Assembly (NCBI GenBank): GCA_937888485.1
Contig: CALAQQ010000258.1
Location: 1 to 6,884 of the forward strand
Source of the DNA: an uncultured Clostridia bacterium
GTDB taxonomy: Bacteria; Bacillota; Clostridia; Oscillospirales; Acutalibacteraceae
Reading direction: 5' to 3'
DNA: 6,884 bases
This document shows, one piece after another, positions 1 to 5,412 of this stretch. Both the position numbers and the translations under genes were made by a program. A model generated the notes under the pieces. That model saw only the letters and a program-made list of their open reading frames with translations. It made no database searches and was not told the origin of the DNA. Numbering within the stretch: position 1 is the stretch's first letter; the number at the start of each line of letters is the position of its first letter.

Positions 1-727
1 TACCGCCGACAAAGCACTGTTTATACTTAACTTCAACGCCCTTGACTGCAATAATAATATTGATTGCAAGAAGAAGCGCAAGTGCACCGATATAAACAAA
101 AATGCCGAATCCGATTTTTCCGCTGATAAAATCAGGGAATACTGCGGAAATGTTGCTTGCGAAAATGTTGAAGAAAACGGGCGATGCTGCTGCAAGAGCA
201 ATTGTAATAATATTAAGAGTAATATTTCTGGGGTTGCCCTTGGGTGAACATGCAAGCATGAGCATAAGAAGACTGATAATGATGAATACCACCGAAAGAA
301 GAAGGCATACAAGAGCACCTGCATAGCCTATGAAACTTGTTCCGACGATACCTGAACCTGTCATGGTAAGAAGCGCATCAATATCGAGCGATGTGATGAC
401 ATTTATAAGCTCAATAAGACCAATGTTCTTTGTTACTTCTTCGATGAACGGTCCGCTGTATGTAATCGTGCAAAGGGGAAGCAACAGAGTTGCGATAGGA
501 AGAATTGAGAGAACGATTCTGACTATGGTAAGCTTTGAGCCGATGAACGAAGCTTTGAGTCTGTCTATTCTCTTCTGAAGTCTTGCATGCTCTGCTTCTG
601 CAGCATCGGCTTCGTCAAGAAGTCTTTCTTCCATTCCGTAATATACAAGGTTAACACCGCAACCGGGACAGTTGGGTTTCCAATCAAACAAAGTAAGTTT
701 TCTGCCACATTTTGGACACTTTGCCAT
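1..727 (-). CDS. Zinc-ribbon multi-pass membrane protein, partial (C-terminus beyond left edge)
   Basis: The frame is open from ATG at 727 to the left edge, giving 242 residues with no stop, so the gene continues outside the window. Residues 4-23 form a zinc ribbon with two CxxC knuckles (C4-P-K-C7 and C20-P-G-C23). Residues about 32-60 are charged and Glu/Ala/Arg-rich, probably a short helical linker. Hydrophobic segments follow at about 66-86, 133-160, 169-190 and 205-227, so I predict four membrane helices with the ribbon in the cytoplasm. The start is supported by a GGAGG at 736-740, eight bases from the ATG. Such zinc-ribbon/transmembrane proteins are common in Clostridia and mostly uncharacterised; I cannot assign a function. 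The gene is transcribed from its own promoter, separately from the SDR gene upstream. Leu codons are mainly CTT/CTC, like most of the window. Confidence 0.85.
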   Translation of the reverse strand, partial: MAKCPKCGRKLTLFDWKPNCPGCGVNLVYYGMEERLLDEADAAEAEHARLQKRIDRLKASFIGSKLTIVRIVLSILPIATLLLPLCTITYSGPFIEEVTKNIGLIELINVITSLDIDALLTMTGSGIVGTSFIGYAGALVCLLLSVVFIIISLLMLMLACSPKGNPRNITLNIITIALAAASPVFFNIFASNISAVFPDFISGKIGFGIFVYIGALALLLAINIIIAVKGVEVKYKQCFVGG

Positions 728-767
728 ATATCCTTCCTCCAAACAAAAACAAATTAGAGTATAGTTT

Positions 768-796
768 ATTCTAACACAATATAAATATTAAATCAA
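768..796 (-). promoter_or_regulatory. Extended -10 promoter for the zinc-ribbon membrane protein gene
   Basis: On the minus strand a TTGATT -35 (796-791) is separated by 17 bp from a TAGAAT -10 (773-768), which is preceded by a TGT extended -10 element. The -10 lies about 40 bases upstream of the ATG at 727. The 11-mer TGTGTTAGAAT recurs exactly in the promoter at 6819-6847. Confidence 0.6.
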
Positions 797-800
797 TTGT

Positions 801-836
801 AAAGTATAACTAAAAAGCCATGCGTTTTTTCGGCAT
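801..836 (-). terminator. Weak candidate terminator after the SDR gene
   Basis: Downstream of the SDR stop codon the minus strand reads ATGC, an A-rich loop, GCAT, then GGC and a run of five T. Only about four base pairs form (ATGC/GCAT, or alternatively GCC/GGC), so the stem is poor. The position and the T-run fit the end of the lipoprotein-SDR operon, but termination could equally be Rho-dependent or incomplete, reading into the zinc-ribbon gene. Confidence 0.25.
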
Positions 837-848
837 AATGACCATTGT

Positions 849-1580
849 TCAGATAAGACCGCCGTCTGCAGTTATAACCTGCGCTGTAACATAATCCGAA
901 TCCTTGCTTGCAAGAAATGAAACCACTCCCGCAATTTCTTCCGCAGTGCCGAATCTGCCCATCGGAATTTCTTCAGCAAATGCTTTTTTATCTTCATCGG
1001 AAAGATTGGAATTCATCTTTGTTTCAATCGCTCCTGGAGCAATACAGTTAACCTGAACATTGCTCGGTGCAAGCTCTCTTGCAAGTGCTTTTGTGAGCCC
1101 TATAACCGCAGCTTTTGTTGCGGAGTAAACCGTTTCGCATGATGCACCGCATATTCCCCACATGGAGGAGATATTGATAATCTTTCCGCTTTTTTTGCCG
1201 ATCATATACGGAACGGCACACTGACAGCAATTGAAAACTCCTTTGAAGTTGACATCTGTTATTCTGTCAAATTCTTCTTCGGTTATGTCCGTAAAAAGCT
1301 TTTGCTGAGCCATGCCGGCATTATTAACAAGCACAGAAACGCCGCCGAAACAATCGGTGGCGTCTGCAAATATTTTTTTGATTGAGTTCATATCGGAAAC
1401 ATCGGCTTTGTATATACGGTAGTCGATTTCGGTAAGTTCAAGCTTTTTTTCAAGCTCTTTTATACCGCTTTCGTCAGAATAATAGCAAGCGGCAATATTG
1501 AAACCGTCATTCGCAAGACGAAGCGCAATTTCGCTTCCTATACCGCCCGATGCACCCGTTATCAATGCACACTTTCTCAT
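849..1580 (-). CDS. ymfI: SDR-family oxidoreductase, FabG-type, YmfI-like (probable EF-P 5-aminopentanone reductase)
   Basis: A 243-residue classical short-chain dehydrogenase/reductase of full family length. The nucleotide-binding TGASGGIG is at residues 8-15, NNAG at 86-89, and the catalytic tetrad is N111, S139, Y152 and K156 (YSATK). The stretch SSMWGICGASCETVYS (138-153) and the later IPMGRFG (205-211) resemble Bacillus subtilis YmfI, which reduces the 5-aminopentanone modification on elongation factor P to 5-aminopentanol, more than canonical FabG. This subfamily call rests on remembered motifs, not a search; a 3-oxoacyl-ACP reductase or another keto-reductase remains possible. The protein is cytoplasmic and should use NAD(P)H. 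Its ATG overlaps the TGA of the upstream lipoprotein gene by four bases (ATGA), so translation is probably coupled, and it has no promoter of its own. No EF-P or EF-P-modifying genes are in view. Confidence 0.88.
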   Translation of the reverse strand: MRKCALITGASGGIGSEIALRLANDGFNIAACYYSDESGIKELEKKLELTEIDYRIYKADVSDMNSIKKIFADATDCFGGVSVLVNNAGMAQQKLFTDITEEEFDRITDVNFKGVFNCCQCAVPYMIGKKSGKIINISSMWGICGASCETVYSATKAAVIGLTKALARELAPSNVQVNCIAPGAIETKMNSNLSDEDKKAFAEEIPMGRFGTAEEIAGVVSFLASKDSDYVTAQVITADGGLI

Positions 1581-2686
1581 TGTACAACTGTTGCCTTGGA
1601 TGTAACGGCAGGTGTAACTCCCGAAAGAGCCGGTAAATCATAATTCATGAACTTAGTCATGTCGATGTAGCCTGAGGGCACCCTGAACTTTGAGGAATCA
1701 ACCTTATCCGAAACTGTATTGAATTCCATGATGGTTGTGTTTCCGTTGGGGTCTGTAGCTTCCATTCTCTTTATTTCATTTTTGGTGTAGTAATACTTAA
1801 CGGTTGAACCTTCGCTTTCATAAACATCACAGATATATTTCTTGCCGTTGAATTCAACTTCATTGCTGGAAATATAGGTTGCTTCTGAATCGGTTTCAAT
1901 CATATCTGTATTAAAGAACTGACTTATATCCTCTGAAGGCACGGTCATATAAGCTCTCATTCCGGGAATGATAAAGTAGCATTGATTGTTTCGGTTGAGG
2001 AATGCCATCTTCATTGAACCTTCACCGTTTATTGGCATAGCAGTTTCAAGATAAATCTTATCGCCATCACGGATAACACACATGGGAACAATGGTTTCCT
2101 GACCGTCGTTTTTGCTCTTGATAACCATATCTATTGTGAATTTTCCGCTTTCAATAATATCGGTATATCTCTTTTCGATATCATCATGCTTGGGGTTTCC
2201 GTCGCTGTCAACTTCAACCTCAATCTTCTCAAAATTATCTTCCGGAATGAGCTGGTCATAAATTTCAAGCTCGGGTTCGGTAAGAGATTCGTCAACAAGA
2301 TTTTCAAAAGCATCAGGGTCATTGAAGGAATTAAGAAGAGATTCTTCTTCGGGAGTAAGCTCCATGCCCTCAAAACCGGCGGGTTGGGTGGTTGTTTTAC
2401 GAACCTTTGTTGTTGCAACAACAACATCCTTATGCTTAACGGTTACTTTGTTGCCGTTTGTATCTTCATAATAATAAACTAAATCTTTATCGGATTTGTT
2501 CCCGTTATTATCGCCGACATTATTTCCTGCGAACTCGGTTTTGAGTTCACGGGTAACGCCCTCGTCATCAACAGCATAGACCTGGCTTTCAATAATGAAT
2601 TCATTATCCTGCGGAAGCTTCTTACATGAAGCGAAGCTCATAAGCACCGCAAAAACCATGCCGATTGCAATAATATTTCTTTTCAT
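1577..2686 (-). CDS. Secreted lipoprotein of unknown function
   Basis: A 369-residue protein beginning MKRNIIAIGMVFAVLMSFASC, a typical lipoprotein signal peptide with Lys/Arg, a hydrophobic core and lipobox F18-A19-S20-C21; it should be lipidated at C21 and anchored outside the membrane. Residues about 25-150 are polar, acidic and Thr-rich and look like a flexible tether. From about residue 180 to the end the protein has alternating beta-type segments (FTIDMVIKS, DKIYLETAM, CYFIIPGMRAYMTVP, STVKYYYTK, TTIMEFNTVS) ending in SSKFRVPSGY, reminiscent of the LolA/LppX-like lipid-binding fold, though that is inference from pattern only. A start at 2686 is preferred over the in-frame ATG at 2752 because of the GGAGGAG at 2692-2698 and because the signal peptide then begins at residue 1. 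It is the first gene of an operon with the SDR gene; the functional link between the two is not evident. Confidence 0.85.
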   Translation of the reverse strand: MKRNIIAIGMVFAVLMSFASCKKLPQDNEFIIESQVYAVDDEGVTRELKTEFAGNNVGDNNGNKSDKDLVYYYEDTNGNKVTVKHKDVVVATTKVRKTTTQPAGFEGMELTPEEESLLNSFNDPDAFENLVDESLTEPELEIYDQLIPEDNFEKIEVEVDSDGNPKHDDIEKRYTDIIESGKFTIDMVIKSKNDGQETIVPMCVIRDGDKIYLETAMPINGEGSMKMAFLNRNNQCYFIIPGMRAYMTVPSEDISQFFNTDMIETDSEATYISSNEVEFNGKKYICDVYESEGSTVKYYYTKNEIKRMEATDPNGNTTIMEFNTVSDKVDSSKFRVPSGYIDMTKFMNYDLPALSGVTPAVTSKATVVQ

Positions 2687-2691
2687 ATGTT

Positions 2692-2698
2692 CTCCTCC
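2692..2698 (-). promoter_or_regulatory. Ribosome binding site that fixes the lipoprotein start
   Basis: GGAGGAG on the minus strand lies five bases upstream of the ATG at 2686. It rules out the longer reading from an ATG at 2752, which would put 22 polar residues before the signal peptide and has no comparable site. Confidence 0.8.
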
Positions 2699-2699
2699 G

Positions 2700-2724
2700 T
2701 TTGCGGATATCCATTCTCCGCAAA
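2700..2724 (-). promoter_or_regulatory. Leader hairpin abutting the lipoprotein ribosome binding site
   Basis: TTTGCGGA (2700-2707) and TCCGCAAA (2717-2724) are perfect inverted repeats of 8 bp around a 9-base loop. In the lipoprotein mRNA this stem ends one base before the GGAGGAG. There is no T-run after it, so it is not a terminator. It could protect the 5' leader, keep the ribosome binding site open, or be the target of a regulator; the sequence does not decide. Confidence 0.55.
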
Positions 2725-2810
2725 TATCCTGTTTTATGAAGCTGTGTATCAAAAGTAAGTTTGGCTTCTTATATAGAATAACCTATTTTCTCTGGTAAAT
2801 CAAGTATAGA

Positions 2811-2839
2811 ATTATAATAATTGTTAACAAATTTGTAAA
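2811..2839 (-). promoter_or_regulatory. Promoter of the lipoprotein-SDR operon
   Basis: On the minus strand a TTTACA -35 (2839-2834) and a perfect TATAAT -10 (2816-2811) are separated by exactly 17 bp. Transcription would begin near 2804, leaving a leader of roughly 118 bases that contains the hairpin at 2700-2724. A perfect palindrome, TTGTTAACAA (2821-2830), lies in the spacer and a near copy sits just upstream of the -35. A second, weaker match (TTGATT, 17 bp, TATTCT) lies further downstream within the leader. Confidence 0.7.
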
Positions 2840-2905
2840 GCTTTTGTTGACAAACTGTTACTCCGTAATGATTTTGGTATAAAATAAAGTTTTTATAAAA
2901 AAGCT

Positions 2906-2945
2906 CTTGCAAAATAAATAAAACTGTCATATAATATTTTGCAAG
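2906..2945 (+). promoter_or_regulatory. tRNA-Thr promoter enclosed by an 11-bp inverted repeat
   Basis: A TTGCAA -35 (2907-2912) and a perfect TATAAT -10 (2930-2935) have a 17-bp spacer and lie 30 bases upstream of the tRNA. The promoter is bracketed by a perfect inverted repeat: CTTGCAAAATA (2906-2916), which includes the -35, and TATTTTGCAAG (2935-2945), which starts at the last base of the -10 and covers the probable transcription start. Because initiation would fall inside the right arm, the repeat cannot act as an RNA hairpin from this promoter and is more likely a DNA-level site or chance. Confidence 0.7.
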
Positions 2946-2965
2946 TAATTCAATTGGATATCCGT

Positions 2966-3041
2966 GCTACTGTGGCTCAGTTGGTAGAGCAGCGCATTCG
3001 TAATGCGCAGGCCGTCGGTTCGAGTCCGACCAGTAGCTCCA
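2966..3041 (+). tRNA. tRNA-Thr (anticodon CGT)
   Basis: A complete 76-base cloverleaf. The acceptor stem GCTACTG (2966-2972) pairs with CAGTAGC (3031-3037) over 7 bp; the D arm is GCTC/GAGC; the anticodon arm GCGCA/TGCGC has the loop TTCGTAA with anticodon CGT at 2999-3001; the T arm carries GGTTCGAGTCC. Discriminator T3038 is followed by an encoded CCA (3039-3041). The tRNA reads ACG codons; the C34 form overlaps in function with a UGU isoacceptor that must be encoded elsewhere. Confidence 0.97.
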
Positions 3042-3074
3042 AAAAAGAACTTAACAGACGTTAAGTTCTTTTTT
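3041..3074 (+). terminator. Rho-independent terminator after tRNA-Thr
   Basis: Positions 3041-3055 and 3060-3074 pair perfectly over 15 bp around the tetraloop AGAC; the GC-containing core is GAACTTAAC/GTTAAGTTC, and the right arm ends in six T. The A-run of the left arm begins at the last base of the tRNA CCA, so it is placed to end the tRNA transcript. It is only 25 bases before the permease start codon. Confidence 0.85.
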
Positions 3075-3099
3075 AATAAAATCGACAAGCGGTGTTATT

Positions 3100-4206
3100 A
3101 TGTCAAAAATCAAAAACTTTATAAAAAACGAGATTGTTCTTATAATTTCATTTGTTCTTGCAACGGTTTCGGCATTTATCGTTACACCGAGCGCAGAATA
3201 TATCGGCTATATTGATTTCCGTACCCTCGCCCTCCTGCTCTGCCTCATGGCAGTTATGGCAGGTATGGGCGGTCTCGGAGTTTTCAATCTTCTCGCCTCC
3301 AAACTGCTCCGTTTTGCATCAACAACCCGGAGTCTGACCCTCTGGCTCTGTCTGCTCTGTTTCTTCTCGTCAATGATAATAACAAACGACGTTGCGCTCA
3401 TAACATTTGTTCCGTTCTCAATCGTTGCGCTGAAGCTTTCGGACTGTCAAAAGCTTCTTATTCCCCTTACAGTCCTCGAAACCGTTGCCGCAAATCTCGG
3501 CAGCATGCTTACCCCCGTCGGAAACCCGCAGAATCTCTATCTTTTCTCTGCGTTCAACATGACCGTCGGCGATTTTTTCTTAACTGTACTCCCCTATGCG
3601 TTGCTTTCGCTTCTTTTGCTCATAATTTCGGCATTCTTTATCAAGAAAGAAAACATTTCAGTAACATCAAATGAAAAACAAAATAAAATCAACGGCAGAT
3701 TCTGCGGAATATACGCGGTTCTTTTTGCATTATCAATTCTCACAGTTTTCAGAGTAATCCCCTACGGTGTTACTCTTGCCGTTTCCGTTGCGGCAATACT
3801 CATTTTTGACAGAAAAGCTCTCATGAAGGTTGACTGTTCGCTTCTGCTCACCTTTGTCTTTCTTTTCATATTTATCGGCAATCTCAAAAATATTGCTCCC
3901 GTAAGCGATTTTCTGAGCAAAACAGTCAGCGGTAACGAAGTTGCTGTCGGAATCGCGGCAAGTCAGATTTTTTCGAATGTCCCTGCCGCAATACTTCTTT
4001 CGGGATTTACCGACAACATAAAAAATCTTCTCATCGGTGTCAACCTCGGCGGTCTCGGCACCCTCATAGCATCAATGGCAAGCCTTATCTCTTTCAAGCT
4101 CATTGCAAAAGAAAATATATCTTCTGGCAGATACATTCTTGTTTTCACCGCTGTGAACATTATTTTCCTTGTTTTAAACGTTACGCTTTGGCTTGTTATA
4201 AGATAA
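3100..4206 (+). CDS. SLC13/ArsB-type ion transporter superfamily permease
   Basis: A 368-residue, very hydrophobic membrane protein of the ion transporter (CitMHS/ArsB/NhaD/SLC13) type. Two related halves are visible. In the first, SSMIITNDVAL (90-100) is followed by ANLGSMLTPVGNPQN (121-135). In the second, SNVPAAILL (282-290) is followed by GVNLGGLGTLIASMASLI (303-320). These paired re-entrant/helix-break motifs are the substrate- and cation-binding signatures of the superfamily. A polar loop at about 172-190 separates the halves. At 368 residues it is shorter than the 400-plus usual for the family, with roughly ten helices. The substrate is not determined: dicarboxylates, arsenite, sulfate or other anions are all possible, and no arsenic or citrate genes are nearby. 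The ribosome binding site is weak (GGTG at 3091-3094), and the gene starts just after the tRNA-Thr terminator, so expression probably depends on read-through. Confidence 0.88.
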   Translation: MSKIKNFIKNEIVLIISFVLATVSAFIVTPSAEYIGYIDFRTLALLLCLMAVMAGMGGLGVFNLLASKLLRFASTTRSLTLWLCLLCFFSSMIITNDVALITFVPFSIVALKLSDCQKLLIPLTVLETVAANLGSMLTPVGNPQNLYLFSAFNMTVGDFFLTVLPYALLSLLLLIISAFFIKKENISVTSNEKQNKINGRFCGIYAVLFALSILTVFRVIPYGVTLAVSVAAILIFDRKALMKVDCSLLLTFVFLFIFIGNLKNIAPVSDFLSKTVSGNEVAVGIAASQIFSNVPAAILLSGFTDNIKNLLIGVNLGGLGTLIASMASLISFKLIAKENISSGRYILVFTAVNIIFLVLNVTLWLVIR

Positions 4207-4221
4207 AATCGCAAAAAGCAA

Positions 4222-4250
4222 TTGACAAAGACATTTTTATCTGTTAAAAT
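4222..4250 (+). promoter_or_regulatory. tRNA-Ser promoter
   Basis: A perfect TTGACA -35 (4222-4227) and a TAAAAT -10 (4245-4250) are separated by 17 bp, 24 bases before the tRNA. It lies directly after the permease stop codon; no terminator separates the permease from it. Confidence 0.8.
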
Positions 4251-4274
4251 ATTTAAGTTGCAAATCAAATATGC

Positions 4275-4362
4275 GGAGAGTTGTCCGAGTGGTCGAAGGT
4301 GCAGCACTCGAAATGCTGTGTGGGGAAACTCACCCAGGGTTCGAATCCCTGACTCTCCGCCA
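4275..4362 (+). tRNA. tRNA-Ser (anticodon CGA)
   Basis: An 88-base class II tRNA with the long variable arm expected of serine. The acceptor stem GGAGAGT (4275-4281) pairs with ACTCTCC (4352-4358); the anticodon arm CAGCA/TGCTG has the loop CTCGAAA with anticodon CGA at 4309-4311; the variable arm GTGGGG...CTCACCC is extended; the T arm carries GGTTCGAATCC. Discriminator G4359 is followed by an encoded CCA (4360-4362). It reads UCG codons. Confidence 0.97.
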
Positions 4363-4389
4363 AGCCGCTGATTTATCGGCGGCTTTTTT
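4362..4389 (+). terminator. Rho-independent terminator after tRNA-Ser
   Basis: AAGCCGCTGA (4362-4371) pairs with TCGGCGGCTT (4376-4385) over 10 bp including one T-G wobble, around a TTTA loop, followed by an uninterrupted T-run to 4389. It starts at the last base of the tRNA and ends 29 bases before the next start codon. Confidence 0.88.
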
Positions 4390-4418
4390 CTTTAAGATAT
4401 TAAATTAAGGATGTTTTT

Positions 4419-5378
4419 ATGAAAAACCTTACAACCAATCAGATAATCAATGCAGACTTCAAGGTCTGTAAGGAAAGTCCCGTTTTAAAACCCTGGGGAG
4501 GCTCAATTGTTGTTGCCGACCCCTCGCTTCTTACACCCGACATAAGTCACGACGGCAGATGGCATATGTTTTTCCATACCACTTTCGGAGTATGGCATTT
4601 TTCAAGCGATGACGGTGTATCGTTTGAAAAGGTACGGAAGGTTGCAAACAGAGCAATGCGCCCGAATATAAACCGTATTGACGGCATATATTATCTTTTC
4701 TACGAAAGAACAAGACCGCTCATAATGAACGGTCTGAACGTCATAAATGCAGTTAAGTGGAAATCGGAAATCTATGTTATCAAAAGCACCGACCTTCAGC
4801 ACTGGTCGAAACCTGAACCTGTTATCAAAAATACACGTGAATTCGAAAACAGCGAAAGAGGAACAGCAATTTCAAACCCCTTTCTTCTTTGTGAAAACGG
4901 CATTAACCGACTCTATTATTCCTGCGGCATGACATTCATAAAAGACTGCGGTTTCTGTGAGCCTACACACATAAATTACGCTGAAAGCACAGAAATAGCA
5001 AAGGGCTATGTTTCGGCTGAAAAACCGATTATTTCACCCGATAAAAATGACCCGTATCTTAACCTCTGCAGCGGATGTCTCAAGGTTTATAAACTCGCCG
5101 ACGGTTATATCGGAATCCAGAACGGCATCTATGAGCGTGACGGAAAAAGCCACTCTGCAATTATCCTTCTGACCTCATCTGACGGTCTTTCGTTTGAATT
5201 CAACAAGGTTATTATTGAACCCGCCGTTGTTAACGGAAAGGATTGGATGAAACAGTTTGTTTATGCGAGCCATCTTGTGAAACACGGCAACAAGCTCCGT
5301 CTTTATTTCAACGCAAGAGATACCTCGGACATGCTGAAAGGAAGAGAATGCATCGGTTTTGCCGAAGCGGAAATATAA
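4419..5378 (+). CDS. Five-bladed beta-propeller glycosidase-like protein (GH43/GH32/GH130 fold)
   Basis: A 319-residue protein whose repeating beta pattern fits the five-bladed propeller of the GH43/GH32/GH68/GH130 glycosidases. Blade-type motifs are visible: ADPSLL at 33-38, with D34 in the place of the catalytic base Asp; FSSDDGVSFEKV at 61-72; RPNINRIDGIYYLFYE at 81-96; KSTDLQHWSKP at 122-132; SNPFLL at 152-157 followed by RLYYSCG; SSDGLSFEFNKV at 253-264; and KLRLYFNARD at 292-301. There is no signal peptide, so it should act in the cytoplasm, perhaps on an imported oligosaccharide or sugar phosphate. The general acid cannot be placed by eye, so catalysis is not assured. RBS AAGG (4407-4410) lies eight bases before the ATG. 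The gene follows the tRNA-Ser terminator without an evident promoter and ends at a strong shared terminator. Confidence 0.8.
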   Translation: MKNLTTNQIINADFKVCKESPVLKPWGGSIVVADPSLLTPDISHDGRWHMFFHTTFGVWHFSSDDGVSFEKVRKVANRAMRPNINRIDGIYYLFYERTRPLIMNGLNVINAVKWKSEIYVIKSTDLQHWSKPEPVIKNTREFENSERGTAISNPFLLCENGINRLYYSCGMTFIKDCGFCEPTHINYAESTEIAKGYVSAEKPIISPDKNDPYLNLCSGCLKVYKLADGYIGIQNGIYERDGKSHSAIILLTSSDGLSFEFNKVIIEPAVVNGKDWMKQFVYASHLVKHGNKLRLYFNARDTSDMLKGRECIGFAEAEI

Positions 5379-5383
5379 AACAA

Positions 5384-5409
5384 AAGGCTTGCACGGTTGT
5401 GCAAGCCTT
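5384..5409. terminator. Bidirectional terminator between convergent genes
   Basis: AAGGCTTGCAC (5384-5394) and GTGCAAGCCTT (5399-5409) pair perfectly over 11 bp around a GGTT loop. The plus strand continues CTTTTATT and the minus strand continues TTGTTTTA, so it can end both the propeller gene (stop at 5378) and the CorC-family gene (stop at 5413). Confidence 0.9.
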
Positions 5410-5412
5410 CTT

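Noticed and set aside
102..578. Plus-strand open frames at 102-326 and 330-578
   Set aside because: They lie antisense to the continuous zinc-ribbon membrane protein frame, have no ribosome binding sites and encode no recognisable domain.
2687..2752. A 22-codon in-frame extension of the lipoprotein beginning at ATG 2752
   Set aside because: It puts polar residues ahead of the lipoprotein signal peptide, lacks a good ribosome binding site and overlaps the leader hairpin; the start at 2686 has a strong GGAGGAG.
2847..2883. TTGACA (2847-2852) and TATAAA (2878-2883) as a plus-strand promoter
   Set aside because: The spacer would be 25 bp, and no acceptable -10 lies at 16-18 bp. The TTGACA is better explained as part of the TTGTTGACAA site.
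2966..4362. Integrated element using the tRNA 3' ends as attachment sites
   Set aside because: No repeat of either tRNA 3' end is found elsewhere in the window apart from the common T-arm GGTTCGA, and there is no integrase or phage gene.
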